Part shown: piece after piece, positions 1 through 8,564 of the stretch | Layout: the number at the start of each line of letters is the position of its first letter | How positions within the stretch are numbered: the first letter of the stretch is position 1 | DNA from: Lysinibacillus xylanilyticus | GTDB lineage: Bacteria > Bacillota > Bacilli > Bacillales_A > Planococcaceae | DNA length: 38,279 bases | NCBI RefSeq assembly: GCF_001708185.1 | Contig: NZ_MDDN01000022.1 | Span: forward strand, 1-38,279 | Direction: 5' to 3' | The notes under the pieces: generated by a model | Databases searched by the model: none | What the model saw: the letters and a program-made list of their open reading frames with translations, nothing else | Told to the model about the DNA's origin: nothing | Position numbers and translations under genes: made by a program

Positions 1-690
1 GCTTCGTCGGTTCTATCCGTTGTTTGGACTCTTCTTTCCGTCACTTCCTTGGCTATCCGTCGTTTGGACTCTTCTTTCCGTCACTTTGACTGTCCTATCC
101 GTCGTTCGGACTCTTCTTTCCGTCGCTTCGTTGACTATCCGTCGTTTGGCTTCTTCTTTCCGTCACTTCGTCGGTTCTATCCGTCGTTCGGACTCTTCTT
201 TCCGTCGATTCGTTGGCTATCCGTCGTTTGGACTCTTCTTTCCGTCGATTCCTTGGTTCTATCCGTCGTTCGGGCTCTTCTTTCCGTCGCTTCGTTGGCT
301 ATCCGTCGTTTGGACTCTTCTTTCCGTCACTTTGACTGTCCTATCCGTCGTTCGGACTCTTCTTTCCGTCACTTTGTCGGCTATCCGTCGCTCGGCTTCT
401 TCTTTCCGTCGCTTCCTTGGTTCTATCCGTCGTTTGGACTCTTCTTTCCGTCACTTCCTTGGCTATCCGTCGCTCGGCTTCTTCTTTCCGTCACTTCCTT
501 GGTTCTATCCGTCGTTTGGACTCTTCTTTCCGTCGCTTCGGCTCTTCTTTCCGTCGCTTTGACTGTTCTATCCGTCGCTCTGATTTCCATCCGTCGCTTT
601 AACTATTCTTTTCGTCGCTCTCGCCTTTCTTCCGTCGCTTCCTTGACTCTATCCGTCGCCCTAGCTGTTCTATCCGTCGCTTTAGATTTA
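1..690. repeat. Tandem array of 20-21 bp units (left array)
   Basis: Roughly thirty imperfect copies of a unit with the core TCCGTCRCTT, spaced 20-21 bp apart. Two unit types mostly alternate (CTATCCGTCGTTTGGACT and CTTCTTTCCGTCACTTCG), giving a 40-42 bp dimer. A higher-order repeat of about 246 bp is visible: the segment around TCACTTTGACTGTCC at 81 recurs at 327. Long plus-strand frames run through it, but they are low-complexity (FFPS, RRSDSSFRR) in several frames at once. Mixed 20 and 21 bp spacing breaks any fixed frame, so I treat it as non-coding. It begins right after the terminator of the chemoreceptor gene and continues past the left edge of the window. Confidence 0.9.
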
Positions 691-704
691 ATATAAAATT
701 AAAA

Positions 705-748
705 AAACTGTAGCCAACTCAGTTAAGATCCGAGTTTGTCTACAGTTT
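705..748 (-). terminator. Intrinsic terminator of the chemoreceptor operon
   Basis: Inverted repeat AAACTGTAGCCAACTC / GAGTTTGTCTACAGTTT with an 11-nt loop. On the minus strand it is followed by a T-rich tract. It lies 11 bases past the stop of the chemoreceptor gene and separates it from the tandem array. Confidence 0.85.
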
Positions 749-758
749 AAAATGACAG

Positions 759-2042
759 CTATGCTTGTCTATCAAATTGTTGAATCATTTTATATAGCTC
801 TGCTGATTGTTTTTTCAAGCTTTCTGCTAATTGCTCTACTTGCTCAATGGCATATGCCTGTTCTTCCGTTGCACTGCTGACCTCTTGTGCACCCGCTGAC
901 GTTTCTTGAGCAATAGCTGCAACTTCTTGAGATTGACGCGCAGTTGTTTCAATATTATGCATTTGTTGTTCAATCAGTGCAGAAATTTCTACAATTGCAC
1001 TTGCCATTTCATGTACACTTGAAGACATGCCTTCTACCGCTGTCGTCGTTTCTGATACACGTGCAGCTTCCTTTGTCGCAAATGCCACTTGCTGATTCAT
1101 TTGTTTTACAACAACCCCAACGTTTCCTTGCATGGATTGAATAAGAGACGTAATACCTTGCACCGCTTTAGCACTCTCATCAGCCAAGCTACGAACCTCT
1201 TCCGCTACTACAGCAAAGCCTTTTCCATGTTCTCCAGCACGTGCTGCCTCAATCGAAGCATTTAAGGCTAGTAAATTTGTTTGTGCTGCAATATCGCCAA
1301 CTAAGCCAATGATGCGCTCTACCTGTCCAGCATTATCTTCTAATAAACGAATGCTCTCTAATGCTTCATTATTGCCGGCCGCAATTTGTTGAATACTATT
1401 CACTAACGTTTCGATTGCTTTAGTAGTTGTCGTTAAATTATGTAGGATCTCTTTGGATTGCGTTGCTGATGCATCAGCTCTACTATTCACTTCTGTAGCG
1501 AGAGCTCGTACATCTTCAATCGCTTCAACTGTGTCTTGCACTGCTGTAGCAGAAGCCTCTGCACCTGTAGAAATCTGTTTAACCGTAAAGGAGATACGCT
1601 CTGCCTTTTTTGTTGCAACAGCCGCTTCATCAGATAGGTGGATAATCGATTGATTTGTTTGTTGGAAGTTCTGGTCTATACTTTCCACCATTTGTCGTAA
1701 ATTTAACACCATTTGCTGGAATGCTTCTGCAACAGAACGAATCTCATCATTTGTATTCGGCATTTCTACATCTTGTCCAATTTTCCCATCCGCCACACGG
1801 GAAGCAGAATTTTCAAGCTGCTGTAAAGGTTTAATTAAAATTACACAGAAAACCGCAGCCAAAATACCTGACCACGTAATCCCTAACAGGTACGTAATAA
1901 TTTCAAACAGTTTACGATTGCTTTCTGGGAAGAAGGTAGGTTGTAAATATTCGATAAATATAAAACTGATACTGTATGTGATTAGTGCTAGAATACTGAC
2001 AAATAATACTAGTTTAAGTCGTAAGCCAAACTGTTTTTTCAT
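759..2042 (-). CDS. Methyl-accepting chemotaxis protein with a very short extracellular loop
   Basis: Membrane chemoreceptor that would signal to CheA/CheW. Two membrane helices (about residues 10-30 and 48-70) flank a loop of only about 17 residues, so there is no room for a normal extracellular sensor domain. A HAMP domain (about 71-123) and a cytoplasmic coiled-coil signalling domain follow. The conserved hairpin tip is present ([20 protein letters not shown], then FAVVAEEVR). The ATG at 2042 is chosen because GAGGAG lies 4 bases before it; an in-frame TTG at 2054 overlaps that site. The Shine-Dalgarno overlaps the ywlE stop, so the two genes are translationally close. The signal sensed is unknown; it could act at the HAMP, in the membrane or through a partner. 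About 427 residues. Confidence 0.9.
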   Translation of the reverse strand: MKKQFGLRLKLVLFVSILALITYSISFIFIEYLQPTFFPESNRKLFEIITYLLGITWSGILAAVFCVILIKPLQQLENSASRVADGKIGQDVEMPNTNDEIRSVAEAFQQMVLNLRQMVESIDQNFQQTNQSIIHLSDEAAVATKKAERISFTVKQISTGAEASATAVQDTVEAIEDVRALATEVNSRADASATQSKEILHNLTTTTKAIETLVNSIQQIAAGNNEALESIRLLEDNAGQVERIIGLVGDIAAQTNLLALNASIEAARAGEHGKGFAVVAEEVRSLADESAKAVQGITSLIQSMQGNVGVVVKQMNQQVAFATKEAARVSETTTAVEGMSSSVHEMASAIVEISALIEQQMHNIETTARQSQEVAAIAQETSAGAQEVSSATEEQAYAIEQVEQLAESLKKQSAELYKMIQQFDRQA

Positions 2043-2050
2043 AGAGCTCC

Positions 2051-2491
2051 TCAATTCTCTTCAAGTTTTTTTACTAATCGTTCTACCAATTCTTTTAATT
2101 CTGCAAATGTTATTTCATAAATTTCTTTACTACCACCATAAGGATCTACAACATTTCCTGTGCTACCTTCGCTTGTATACTCTTTTAAAGTAAAAACTTT
2201 TTGTTCTGCATGAGGATAATTAGCGATGATTGTATCTTTATGGGCAGTTGTCATTGTTAAAATTAAATCAGCCCATTCCATTTCAGTTATAGATAATTGT
2301 GTTGCTAAATGCTGATGTGTCATATTTGCTTTATTTAATACTTGTTGCGCATGTGCAGACATCTTATCATTAGGAATGGCATAAATACCTGCTGACCGGA
2401 CTTCAATATGCCCAATTTGTTGATGTTTTAAAATAACTTCTGCCATCGGACTGCGACAAGTATTCCCGGTACAAACAAATAGTATTTTCAC
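2051..2491 (-). CDS. ywlE: Protein-arginine-phosphate phosphatase, YwlE type
   Basis: Low-molecular-weight tyrosine-phosphatase fold, about 146 residues. The P-loop [12 protein letters not shown] gives nucleophile Cys7 and Arg13. Thr11 replaces the Ile/Leu of ordinary LMW tyrosine phosphatases. In B. subtilis YwlE this Thr makes the enzyme specific for phospho-arginine, reversing McsB kinase marks that send proteins to ClpCP. The general acid is Asp116 in VVDPYGGS. The GTG at 2491 is preferred: GGAGG lies 9 bases upstream, while the in-frame GTG at 2500 abuts that site. The position near tsaC and spoIIR matches the ywlE-ywlD-ywlC-spoIIR order of B. subtilis, supporting orthology. Function is inferred from the family. 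Confidence 0.92.
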   Translation of the reverse strand: MKILFVCTGNTCRSPMAEVILKHQQIGHIEVRSAGIYAIPNDKMSAHAQQVLNKANMTHQHLATQLSITEMEWADLILTMTTAHKDTIIANYPHAEQKVFTLKEYTSEGSTGNVVDPYGGSKEIYEITFAELKELVERLVKKLEEN

Positions 2492-2515
2492 ACTTATCAC
2501 CCTCCATTGTTTTCT

Positions 2516-3013
2516 CTATTGCAAGAAAGCTAAAAAACTCATAATGATTAAAATAATTCCTGTAATTCTTTGTAATTTATCCCCAAATAAGACCTGACTT
2601 CTACGTGCAATTACTAATGACCCATAAGAGCAAATAAGAGCACTCACACCTGCACTAATAATAAATAATGTTTTCTCCAAATTTAGCATACCAAAAGAAA
2701 TACTTACTGAAAAGGTGTCTAGGCTTGCAGTCACAGCTAAAAGTATTGGTGAAATCGTTACTTTTTCCTCTTTCTGTGAGAATAATAGTATATGTAAGCC
2801 AATACAAAATAATAAAATACTTGAAATCCATTGCCCCCATTCTAATAGGAAACGAACTAAATAGCTTCCTATTTCGAAGCCTACTAACGGAAAAAGCATG
2901 TGCAGAGCAGCTGTCCACACTGATAAAAATAATCGATATCTAACATTTGGTATTAATACATATAAACCAATCACATCTACAGACGTTATAATACCTGCAA
3001 GAATTCCCTGCAA
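2516..3013 (-). CDS. MntP-like (DUF204) membrane transporter, YwlD position
   Basis: About 165 residues, nearly all hydrophobic, with six likely membrane helices in two related halves. The second half keeps the acidic motif of the family (SLDTFSVSISFGM); the first half has SVDVIGLYV at the equivalent place, so its Asp is kept but the surroundings have diverged. Family members export Mn2+ (MntP) or are sporulation-associated paralogues (YtaF). The order between ywlE and ywlC matches B. subtilis ywlD. The start is a TTG at 3013 with AAGGAG seven bases upstream; no ATG fits. No yybP-ykoY manganese riboswitch is seen upstream. Substrate is uncertain. Confidence 0.75.
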   Translation of the reverse strand: MQGILAGIITSVDVIGLYVLIPNVRYRLFLSVWTAALHMLFPLVGFEIGSYLVRFLLEWGQWISSILLFCIGLHILLFSQKEEKVTISPILLAVTASLDTFSVSISFGMLNLEKTLFIISAGVSALICSYGSLVIARRSQVLFGDKLQRITGIILIIMSFLAFLQ

Positions 3014-3134
3014 GAAAGCACTCCTTCACTCCCTAATATTTTATCATTTTATGCTCGAAAATGCAGTATTATCATAATCCTTTTTTCTTAGAAACAAGGT
3101 GTTAAAAGTCCCATCAACACTAGCAACCATCTTC

Positions 3135-3175
3135 CGTTATAGTAAAAATTCGCTCCGCTTTCCACCACTATGGCG
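3135..3175. repeat. Imperfect inverted repeat in the mntP-tsaC gap
   Basis: Arms CGTTATAGT and ACTATGGCG (compatible with G-U pairing) enclose a GC-richer 23-base loop (ATTCGCTCCGCTTTCC). It lies in the 350-base gene-free stretch upstream of mntP. Function is not recognisable. The rest of this gap holds a terminator (3214-3255), a palindromic element (3266-3342) and presumably the mntP promoter. Confidence 0.4.
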
Positions 3176-3213
3176 TGAAAACAAGCGTCTAAGCAGATTT
3201 TTATCTTCATAAC

Positions 3214-3255
3214 AAAAAAAGTATGCCAGAAGTAACTTTCTAGCATACTTTTTTT
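3214..3255. terminator. Intrinsic terminator downstream of tsaC
   Basis: Stem AAAAAAAGTATGC / GCATACTTTTTTT with a 16-base loop. A-run and T-run on opposite sides make it usable from either strand. It ends minus-strand transcription coming from tsaC before mntP. Confidence 0.8.
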
Positions 3256-3265
3256 CATTTATTAT

Positions 3266-3342
3266 GGCTCATCACCTAACGTGTGGTTGATTTCCGTTCC
3301 GACAGGGCGCAAATGTTATCCACAACTTTTGGTGATGGACCT
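3266..3342. repeat. Dispersed palindromic (MITE-like) element, copy 1
   Basis: Terminal inverted repeats GGCTCATCACC.TAACGTGTGG and CCACAACTTTTGGTGATGGACC. The internal segment TTGATTTCCGTTCC and the tail TTATCCACAACTTTTGGTGATG recur with small changes in copies at 13157, 22060 and 30348. This is the shortest copy (about 77 bp). It sits about 20 bases past the tsaC stop. No transposase is encoded. Confidence 0.75.
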
Positions 3343-3363
3343 TTATTATAGAAAGATTGCTTT

Positions 3364-4398
3364 TTACGGAGTATACCATTTACCACCAGCAGCTTTTTCA
3401 AGTCGATTCATAATTGCAGCCCCTACCCCGTCAGTCGATGTAGTGGTCGCTAAGATAATTGTAGCTGCTGTTTTATCACAGGCTCTTAATGCATGGTACA
3501 ATGTCGCACCCATTTCTTCTTTACTACCAGCTTCTCCTATCGAAAAATAAAAATCAGCCTCGATGTTAACAAAACTAGCTGGTGCAAGTAGTGCTACTTT
3601 ATGCCCTTGTGTTTGTAATTGATGGACAGCCTCGTTCACTTTCTGCAACTCGCATTCAATTAATCGTACGGGGGCGTTTGGAGCATAGTGTGTATATTTC
3701 ATACCAGGGGCTTTTGGAGTAGCCTCTAGTTTTTGTTCTATTTTTGTCGGCTGAAGAACAGGACCAATCTTAGCCTCTAGCATTTCCTTAGTGATTCCAC
3801 CTGGACGCAAAATAACTGGAGGTTCGTGTGTAACATCTAACACTGTGGATTCGAATCCAATTCCAGTAGAACCTCCATCTAAAATATAAGGTATGTACCC
3901 TTTCAAATCATCTTGAACATGGATTGCTTCTGTTGGACTTGGCTTTCCACTACGATTCGCACTCGGCGCAGCAAGTGGCTTCTTTAATTGTTGAAGTAAT
4001 GCGAGTGCAACTGGATGATCTGGCATGCGGATGCCGACAGTCTTTAGCCCAGCTGTCACACTGTTTGCCAGTACATTTGGCTTTACAGGCATAACAAGTG
4101 TCAGTGGACCTGGCCAAAATAAATCCATGCATTTTTTGGCTACTTCAGAAATATGTTCTATATAGAGTTCAACTTCCTCTTTCGTGCCAATGTGGACAAT
4201 TAATGGATTGTCTGAAGGACGACCTTTTGCTTCAAATATCTTTTTTACTGCTATGTCATTTGTAGCAACAGCTCCTAAGCCATAAACCGTTTCTGTAGGA
4301 AATGCCACAACCTCACCCGCATTTAAGATATCCACAGCCTGTGCATAATTTATCTGACTATTCACATTACTATCCACAATCTTGCAAACGGTTTCCAT
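3364..4398 (-). CDS. tsaC: L-threonylcarbamoyladenylate synthase (Sua5/YwlC)
   Basis: Makes threonylcarbamoyl-AMP from threonine, bicarbonate and ATP, the first step of t6A modification of ANN-reading tRNAs. About 344 residues: an N-terminal YrdC domain (roughly 15-215) with the signature VAFPTETVYGLGAVATND, KGRPSDNPLIVHI and PLAAPSANRSGKPSPT, then a linker with PKAPGMKYTHYAPNAPVRL and a C-terminal Sua5 domain. The extra domain makes it the long Sua5/YwlC type rather than short TsaC. The ATG at 4398 has GGAAGG eight bases upstream. It is the ywlC orthologue by position. Several DnaA-box-like 9-mers lie in its 5' end and upstream region. Confidence 0.93.
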   Translation of the reverse strand: METVCKIVDSNVNSQINYAQAVDILNAGEVVAFPTETVYGLGAVATNDIAVKKIFEAKGRPSDNPLIVHIGTKEEVELYIEHISEVAKKCMDLFWPGPLTLVMPVKPNVLANSVTAGLKTVGIRMPDHPVALALLQQLKKPLAAPSANRSGKPSPTEAIHVQDDLKGYIPYILDGGSTGIGFESTVLDVTHEPPVILRPGGITKEMLEAKIGPVLQPTKIEQKLEATPKAPGMKYTHYAPNAPVRLIECELQKVNEAVHQLQTQGHKVALLAPASFVNIEADFYFSIGEAGSKEEMGATLYHALRACDKTAATIILATTTSTDGVGAAIMNRLEKAAGGKWYTP

Positions 4399-4808
4399 GA
4401 TTAAAACCTTCCTTCAATTTTTGATTTTACTGAATTATCCACATAATGTTTATAACTTATCAAAAATTGTGTATAAGTTATCTGAATTTGTGCACAATTC
4501 ATTCAAAAAAACCTTTAATCCATTCCCATATAAAGAATGTAACTTGTTCTTCCTCTTCTTCTGTTTGTTCTTCTTTATCAGGCTCACAAACTGATGGGAA
4601 TATGCTACACCACCAGTTATCACCACGTGCATCGCCGATTTTCACAACAATAGAATGATACACATTTTGTGGATAAAGCGCAGCATTCTGTCTCTTTGGT
4701 GGAAATAAGTTATCCCCAAGTACAATCTGTGTATCAAGTTGTGGATATTTTTCTTTTATTTCTGCTTCGATTTCTTGTTTTAATGAAATAATTTGCTCGT
4801 TATCCACA
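4328..4808. promoter_or_regulatory. Cluster of DnaA-box 9-mers
   Basis: Exact TTATCCACA occurs at 4435-4443 (+), 4668-4676 (-) and 4800-4808 (+). One-mismatch copies lie at 4328 (ATATCCACA), 4370 (CTATCCACA), 4710 (TTATCCCCA) and 4740 (reverse of ATATCCACA). Further exact copies flank the cluster at 3316-3324 (inside palindrome copy 1) and 6123-6131. Only two other exact copies were noticed in the rest of the window (20186, 32415). From memory, DnaA-box clusters outside oriC have been described in B. subtilis and ywlC is linked to DnaA-dependent transcription. A role here in replication control or tsaC expression is inference. Confidence 0.6.
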
Positions 4809-5089
4809 ATTCCTGCTTCAGCACTAGCTACAACTTGCTTAAAATACGGCTTTAAATCTTTGACAAGCTGCTCCTTTTCAAGCTGATCCTGTGTCGTATT
4901 ACTATTGGCAATAACGCGGATACGAAAATCATTTTCTTGCTCATAATCCGTAGCTTCTTTCGCAAAACCTACTAATGATGGAATATATAAAATACATAAT
5001 TGTAAAGCAATCGCAACTAATACTAGTCTTGCAAAAGCTAGAAAAATATTTTGTTTAGGTAATCTAATAATCTTGTATTCGTTTAACAT
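4499..5089 (-). CDS. spoIIR: Stage II sporulation protein R (SpoIIR)
   Basis: Forespore-made secreted signal that triggers SpoIIGA to process pro-sigmaE in the mother cell. About 196 residues. A hydrophobic segment (about 18-40) acts as a signal or anchor, followed by the conserved RIRVIANSNTTQDQ and the typical SpoIIR motif ARGDNWWCSIFPSVC. The C-terminal tail is acidic (EEQTEEEEEQ). It is shorter than B. subtilis SpoIIR, mainly at the C-terminus. The ATG at 5089 has AAGGAGG seven bases upstream. In B. subtilis it is under sigmaF; I did not find a convincing sigmaF promoter in the 44-base gap before prmC. Confidence 0.93.
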   Translation of the reverse strand: MLNEYKIIRLPKQNIFLAFARLVLVAIALQLCILYIPSLVGFAKEATDYEQENDFRIRVIANSNTTQDQLEKEQLVKDLKPYFKQVVASAEAGIVDNEQIISLKQEIEAEIKEKYPQLDTQIVLGDNLFPPKRQNAALYPQNVYHSIVVKIGDARGDNWWCSIFPSVCEPDKEEQTEEEEEQVTFFIWEWIKGFFE

Positions 5090-5133
5090 AAAAATCCCTC
5101 CTTGCTCAACATTGTTGGCAAGAAGTAGATACT

Positions 5134-5994
5134 TTATACATGAATTTCACAAAAAATCATTCGTGGCTTACCATTAATATCTTTTTCTATCGAAACTGTA
5201 GCCTGTGGAAAACTATTTTTAAAGAATTGAGCCACCTGCTCCCCTTGTGTATAACCGATTTCAAGGCCAATGAGGGCTGGTTTATTCATAAGGGTTGGTA
5301 GCTGCTCAGCCAATTTTCTATATAAAATAAGTCCGTCTTCTTCTGCAAAAAGAGCACTATGTGGTTCATGCTCTAGCACAGTACTAGACATCTCTTTCGC
5401 TTCATCAAAAGCAATATAAGGCGGATTAGATAACACAATATCGAATTTTTCACCTACAAGAGGAGCCGTTAAATCGCCTAATCGGAAATCAATATCCACC
5501 GCTAATCTTTGGGCATTGTTTTGTGCTGTAGTTAAAGCAGCTTCAGATAAATCAGTGGCTACGACTGTTAGCTCTGGACATTCTAACTTCATAGAAATGG
5601 CAATTGCACCACTACCAGTTCCTATATCTGCAAGCTTCAATGCGCTATGATGAAACATTTTTTTCATGCGATTGATTGTTCCAAGCACTAATTCCTCTGT
5701 CTCAGGTCTAGGAATAAGCACTGACTCATCGACAATAAATGAACGACCATAAAATTCTTCACTGCCAACGCAATACTGTACAGGTCGTCCACTCGCATGC
5801 TCTTCGATTAATTCTTTAAATTGATCTTTTTGTTCAGCTGTTAATACGTCCGGTAAATGCAACATCACTTCTGAATAACTTGTGCCAAGTACATGCTGCA
5901 TGACAATGCGGGCTGCTGTTTCCTCACAACCATGATCCACTAAAAAAGAAGAAGCCCATTGAAGGGCCTCCATTACATTATTATAGGTCATCAT
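5134..5994 (-). CDS. prmC: Release-factor glutamine methyltransferase PrmC
   Basis: S-adenosylmethionine-dependent methylase that modifies the Gln of the GGQ motif of peptide release factors, including PrfA encoded just upstream. About 286 residues: an N-terminal helical domain, then a Rossmann domain with the SAM-binding [15 protein letters not shown] and the catalytic NPPY in [16 protein letters not shown]. The start codons ATGATG at 5994/5991 overlap the 3' end of prfA by 14 or 11 bases, with no strong Shine-Dalgarno, which suggests translational coupling. Confidence 0.93.
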   Translation of the reverse strand: MMTYNNVMEALQWASSFLVDHGCEETAARIVMQHVLGTSYSEVMLHLPDVLTAEQKDQFKELIEEHASGRPVQYCVGSEEFYGRSFIVDESVLIPRPETEELVLGTINRMKKMFHHSALKLADIGTGSGAIAISMKLECPELTVVATDLSEAALTTAQNNAQRLAVDIDFRLGDLTAPLVGEKFDIVLSNPPYIAFDEAKEMSSTVLEHEPHSALFAEEDGLILYRKLAEQLPTLMNKPALIGLEIGYTQGEQVAQFFKNSFPQATVSIEKDINGKPRMIFCEIHV

Positions 5995-7057
5995 TTAATC
6001 GCTCTAACTTTGATGCTTGCTCTTCTAAAATGAGTGCATCAATGATTTCGTCAAGTCTACCTTCGACGATTTGGTCTAGCTTTTGAATCGTTAAACCAAT
6101 ACGGTGGTCTGTTACACGGTTTTGTGGATAATTGTATGTGCGAATACGCTCAGAGCGATCGCCTGAACCTACAGCTGATTTACGTGTGGCATCGATTTCT
6201 TTTTGTGCTTCTTGCATATATTTATCAGCAACACGAGCACGTAGAATTTTCATCGCCTTTTCACGGTTTTTAATTTGCGAACGTTCATCCTGCATCGATA
6301 CAACAACACCTGTTGGTAAGTGGGTCATACGCACAGCTGACATCGTTGTATTTACCGATTGACCACCTGCACCAGAAGATGCAAATGTATCAACACGGAT
6401 ATCTTTTTCATGGATTTCAACATCTACTTCTTCCACTTCAGGTAAGCAGGCTACTGTCGATGTCGATGTATGAATACGCCCTTGAGATTCCGTTGCAGGT
6501 ACACGTTGCACACGGTGTGCACCATTTTCAAACTTGAATTTAGAATATGCACCTTGACCATTAATCATAAAAATAACTTCTTTATAGCCGCCCATTGGGT
6601 TTGGCGTCGCTTCCATTATGTCAATTTTCCAGCCTTGTGTCTCCGCATAACGAGAGTACATACGGAACAAATCTCCAGCAAAAATATTCGCCTCGTCTCC
6701 ACCAGCTGCACCACGAATCTCCATAATAACGTTTTTATTATCATTAGGATCTTTTGGAATTAATAGAATACGTAAACGTTCTTCTAACTCTTCTTGCTGA
6801 TCTTTCAGCATATTGAATTCTTCTTTTACCATTTCGTGCATATCAGGATCTTTTTCACTATCTAGCATCTCACGTGTATCAACTAATTGTTCTTTTACAC
6901 TTTTATATTCACGATAAGCATCTACAGTTTCCTGGATATCTGATTGTTCCTTGGAATATTCACGTAATTTTTTATTGTCATTCACAATATCAGGATCACT
7001 TAAAAGCTCCGTTAGTCTTTCGTAACGATCCTCCACTGCTTGTAATCGATCAAACAT
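5981..7057 (-). CDS. prfA: Peptide chain release factor 1
   Basis: Class I release factor reading UAA and UAG. The catalytic GGQ loop is in [17 protein letters not shown]. The codon-recognition PxT-type region is in [19 protein letters not shown]. About 358 residues, the usual length. The ATG at 7057 ([12 protein letters not shown]) is chosen: the in-frame GTG at 7066 is part of the Shine-Dalgarno GAGGTG itself, which sits six bases before the ATG. It overlaps prmC downstream, the conserved prfA-prmC pair. Confidence 0.95.
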   Translation of the reverse strand: MFDRLQAVEDRYERLTELLSDPDIVNDNKKLREYSKEQSDIQETVDAYREYKSVKEQLVDTREMLDSEKDPDMHEMVKEEFNMLKDQQEELEERLRILLIPKDPNDNKNVIMEIRGAAGGDEANIFAGDLFRMYSRYAETQGWKIDIMEATPNPMGGYKEVIFMINGQGAYSKFKFENGAHRVQRVPATESQGRIHTSTSTVACLPEVEEVDVEIHEKDIRVDTFASSGAGGQSVNTTMSAVRMTHLPTGVVVSMQDERSQIKNREKAMKILRARVADKYMQEAQKEIDATRKSAVGSGDRSERIRTYNYPQNRVTDHRIGLTIQKLDQIVEGRLDEIIDALILEEQASKLERLNDDL

Positions 7058-7237
7058 GGATTTCACCTCTATTTAGTTTTTTAAAACGTTTCCTCTTTTA
7101 TGGTCGTAGCACCCTAACTTGAAAAGAGTAACTCTACATTAGAATCTCGCTCAGGCGTAATGGTTGTTTATGAACATTCTTTCTTTCCACTACTTAGTAT
7201 AAGGAAAATTTCTTTTGTACGCTACTTTTTCTTAGCG

Positions 7238-7810
7238 TTATAGTGGCGGATGTGCGTGACACTTTCGACAAACTGGATAGTAGGAATCATTTCCTCCAAT
7301 TTGAATTTGATCTCCTGTATAAACAGGTTTTCCACCTTCATCAACACGTAAATTCATTGTCGCTTTTTTATGACAGAACCAACAAATTGTTTTCATTTCC
7401 TCAATTTTATCTGCATATGTAAGCATGTACTGACTGCCTTCAAATAACTCATTTTGGAAATCGTTTTTTAGACCGAAGCCCATGACCGGAATATCTAACT
7501 CATCTACGATATATGCTAACTGCAAAACATGCTCTTTTTTTAGAAATTGTACTTCATCAACAAGTACACAATATGGTTTTACAGCATTGTTTTTTACTAG
7601 CTCAAAAATATTTGTATCATCATTAACAGGAATGGCTTGTTGACGTAAGCCTACTCGACTTGAGATAAAACCTACTTCATCTCGCGTATCTATGCCTGGT
7701 GTAAACATCATTACAGGTTTTTGTTGTTCTTCATAGTTATGCGCAACTTTTAGAATTTCTATGGATTTACCACTATTCATTGCGCCATGCTTAAAATATA
7801 GCTGTGCCAT
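7238..7810 (-). CDS. tdk: Thymidine kinase (type II)
   Basis: Phosphorylates thymidine to dTMP in the salvage pathway. About 190 residues. P-loop GAMNSGKS at 9-16, Walker B-like VLVDEVQFL at about 82-90, lasso region with a structural zinc site (Cys143 and Cys146 in CWFC, Cys181 and Cys184 in CRKC). ATG at 7810 with AAGGGAG seven bases upstream. It sits between rpmE and prfA as in B. subtilis. Confidence 0.94.
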   Translation of the reverse strand: MAQLYFKHGAMNSGKSIEILKVAHNYEEQQKPVMMFTPGIDTRDEVGFISSRVGLRQQAIPVNDDTNIFELVKNNAVKPYCVLVDEVQFLKKEHVLQLAYIVDELDIPVMGFGLKNDFQNELFEGSQYMLTYADKIEEMKTICWFCHKKATMNLRVDEGGKPVYTGDQIQIGGNDSYYPVCRKCHAHPPL

Positions 7811-7894
7811 GTGTCTTCTCCCTTTCTTTTTGTCAATCTGGATTTTGAAAAGACTTGCATCAACGTGATCTTATTACTTTGATATACTGAAAAA

Positions 7895-7926
7895 AATACC
7901 TGCCAAGCACATGCTTGGCAGGTATT
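7895..7926 (-). terminator. Intrinsic terminator of rpmE
   Basis: Perfect 14-bp stem AATACCTGCCAAGC / GCTTGGCAGGTATT with loop ACAT, ten bases past the rpmE stop. On the minus strand it is followed by a T-run (plus-strand A-run at 7890-7896). Confidence 0.92.
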
Positions 7927-7935
7927 AAACTAACA

Positions 7936-8139
7936 TTAGTTTTTAAGACCGTATTTTTTGTTGAAACGATCCACGCGACCATCATTAGACGCGAATTTTT
8001 GACGGCCAGTATAGAATGGGTGACATTCGTTGCAGAACTCGACAACGATGTTTTCTTTTACTGAACCAGTTTGGAAAGTGTTACCACAAGAGCAAGTTAC
8101 TGTTGCTACTTTGTAGTCTGGATGAATTCCTTGTTTCAT
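7936..8139 (-). CDS. rpmE: Ribosomal protein L31 (zinc-binding type)
   Basis: 67-residue 50S subunit protein. CSC near residue 16 and CNEC near residue 36 form the zinc-binding set of the C+ type L31. The family motif FYTGRQKF follows. In B. subtilis the C+ form is replaced by the zinc-free YtiA when zinc is scarce; nothing in the window shows that. GAGGAG lies nine bases before the ATG at 8139. Confidence 0.95.
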   Translation of the reverse strand: MKQGIHPDYKVATVTCSCGNTFQTGSVKENIVVEFCNECHPFYTGRQKFASNDGRVDRFNKKYGLKN

Positions 8140-8247
8140 ATTCGTTTTCTCCTCTCGCCCTGAACCATCTGGAACAGAGTAATATCGAACTGTACCTTAC
8201 ATAGCTCGAATATGTCAGCTACATATGTACACGTTGCATACTTTTGA

Positions 8248-8277
8248 AGTATAGCATAGTTATTTTGTTTATTTCAA
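8248..8277 (-). promoter_or_regulatory. Probable sigmaA promoter of rpmE
   Basis: On the minus strand TTGAAA (8272-8277), 18-base spacer, TATACT (8248-8253). Expected start near 8241, giving a leader of about 100 bases before the rpmE ATG. Confidence 0.65.
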
Positions 8278-8523
8278 GAGAAAATATTTATAATTCACTT
8301 TTAGTACTAGTTAACCGCGCACCTCACGATAGTCATGATGCTTTTTTATTCCTTTCTTTGAATAGATGTTGTGGGAGGACACGTACGCTACTTTCGGTGC
8401 ATCTGGCTCTATATAACACCTACTATGCTGCACCTAGCACTTGTGGTAATCGAAATAAATGCCCTTGAATAGAGCCTGACTGCCATTTGTAGTACATATT
8501 TTGCAGAACTGTTAATGCAAAAA
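8278..8523. other. Gene-free stretch between rpmE promoter and rho terminator
   Basis: About 245 bases with no reading frame of note, no convincing hairpin and no match to the other repeats in this window. It contains mixed-composition sequence and many short stops on both strands. I see no supported feature here. Confidence 0.5.
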
Positions 8524-8558
8524 AATCACCACCGACTATGATCTAGTCAATGGTGATT
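8524..8558 (-). terminator. Intrinsic terminator of rho
   Basis: Stem AATCACCACCGACTA / TAGTCAATGGTGATT (slight mismatch) just past the rho stop. On the minus strand it ends in a T-run (plus-strand A-run at 8519-8525). Confidence 0.85.
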
Positions 8559-8564
8559 CATGTT

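Noticed and set aside
1..690. CRISPR array
   Set aside because: Units are directly adjacent and diverged, without constant repeats separated by unique spacers, and no cas gene is near.
20..696. Long plus-strand reading frames (up to 215 codons) across the left array
   Set aside because: Three frames are open at once, all low complexity, produced by a stop-poor tandem repeat. No ribosome-binding site fits, and unit spacing of 20 and 21 bp is not frame-preserving.
4449..4480. Terminator between spoIIR and tsaC
   Set aside because: ATAACTTAT / ATAAGTTAT pairs but is made only of A-T except one pair and has no U-run, so it would be too weak.
7058..7066. GTG start for prfA at 7066
   Set aside because: The GTG is part of the GAGGTG Shine-Dalgarno of the ATG at 7057.
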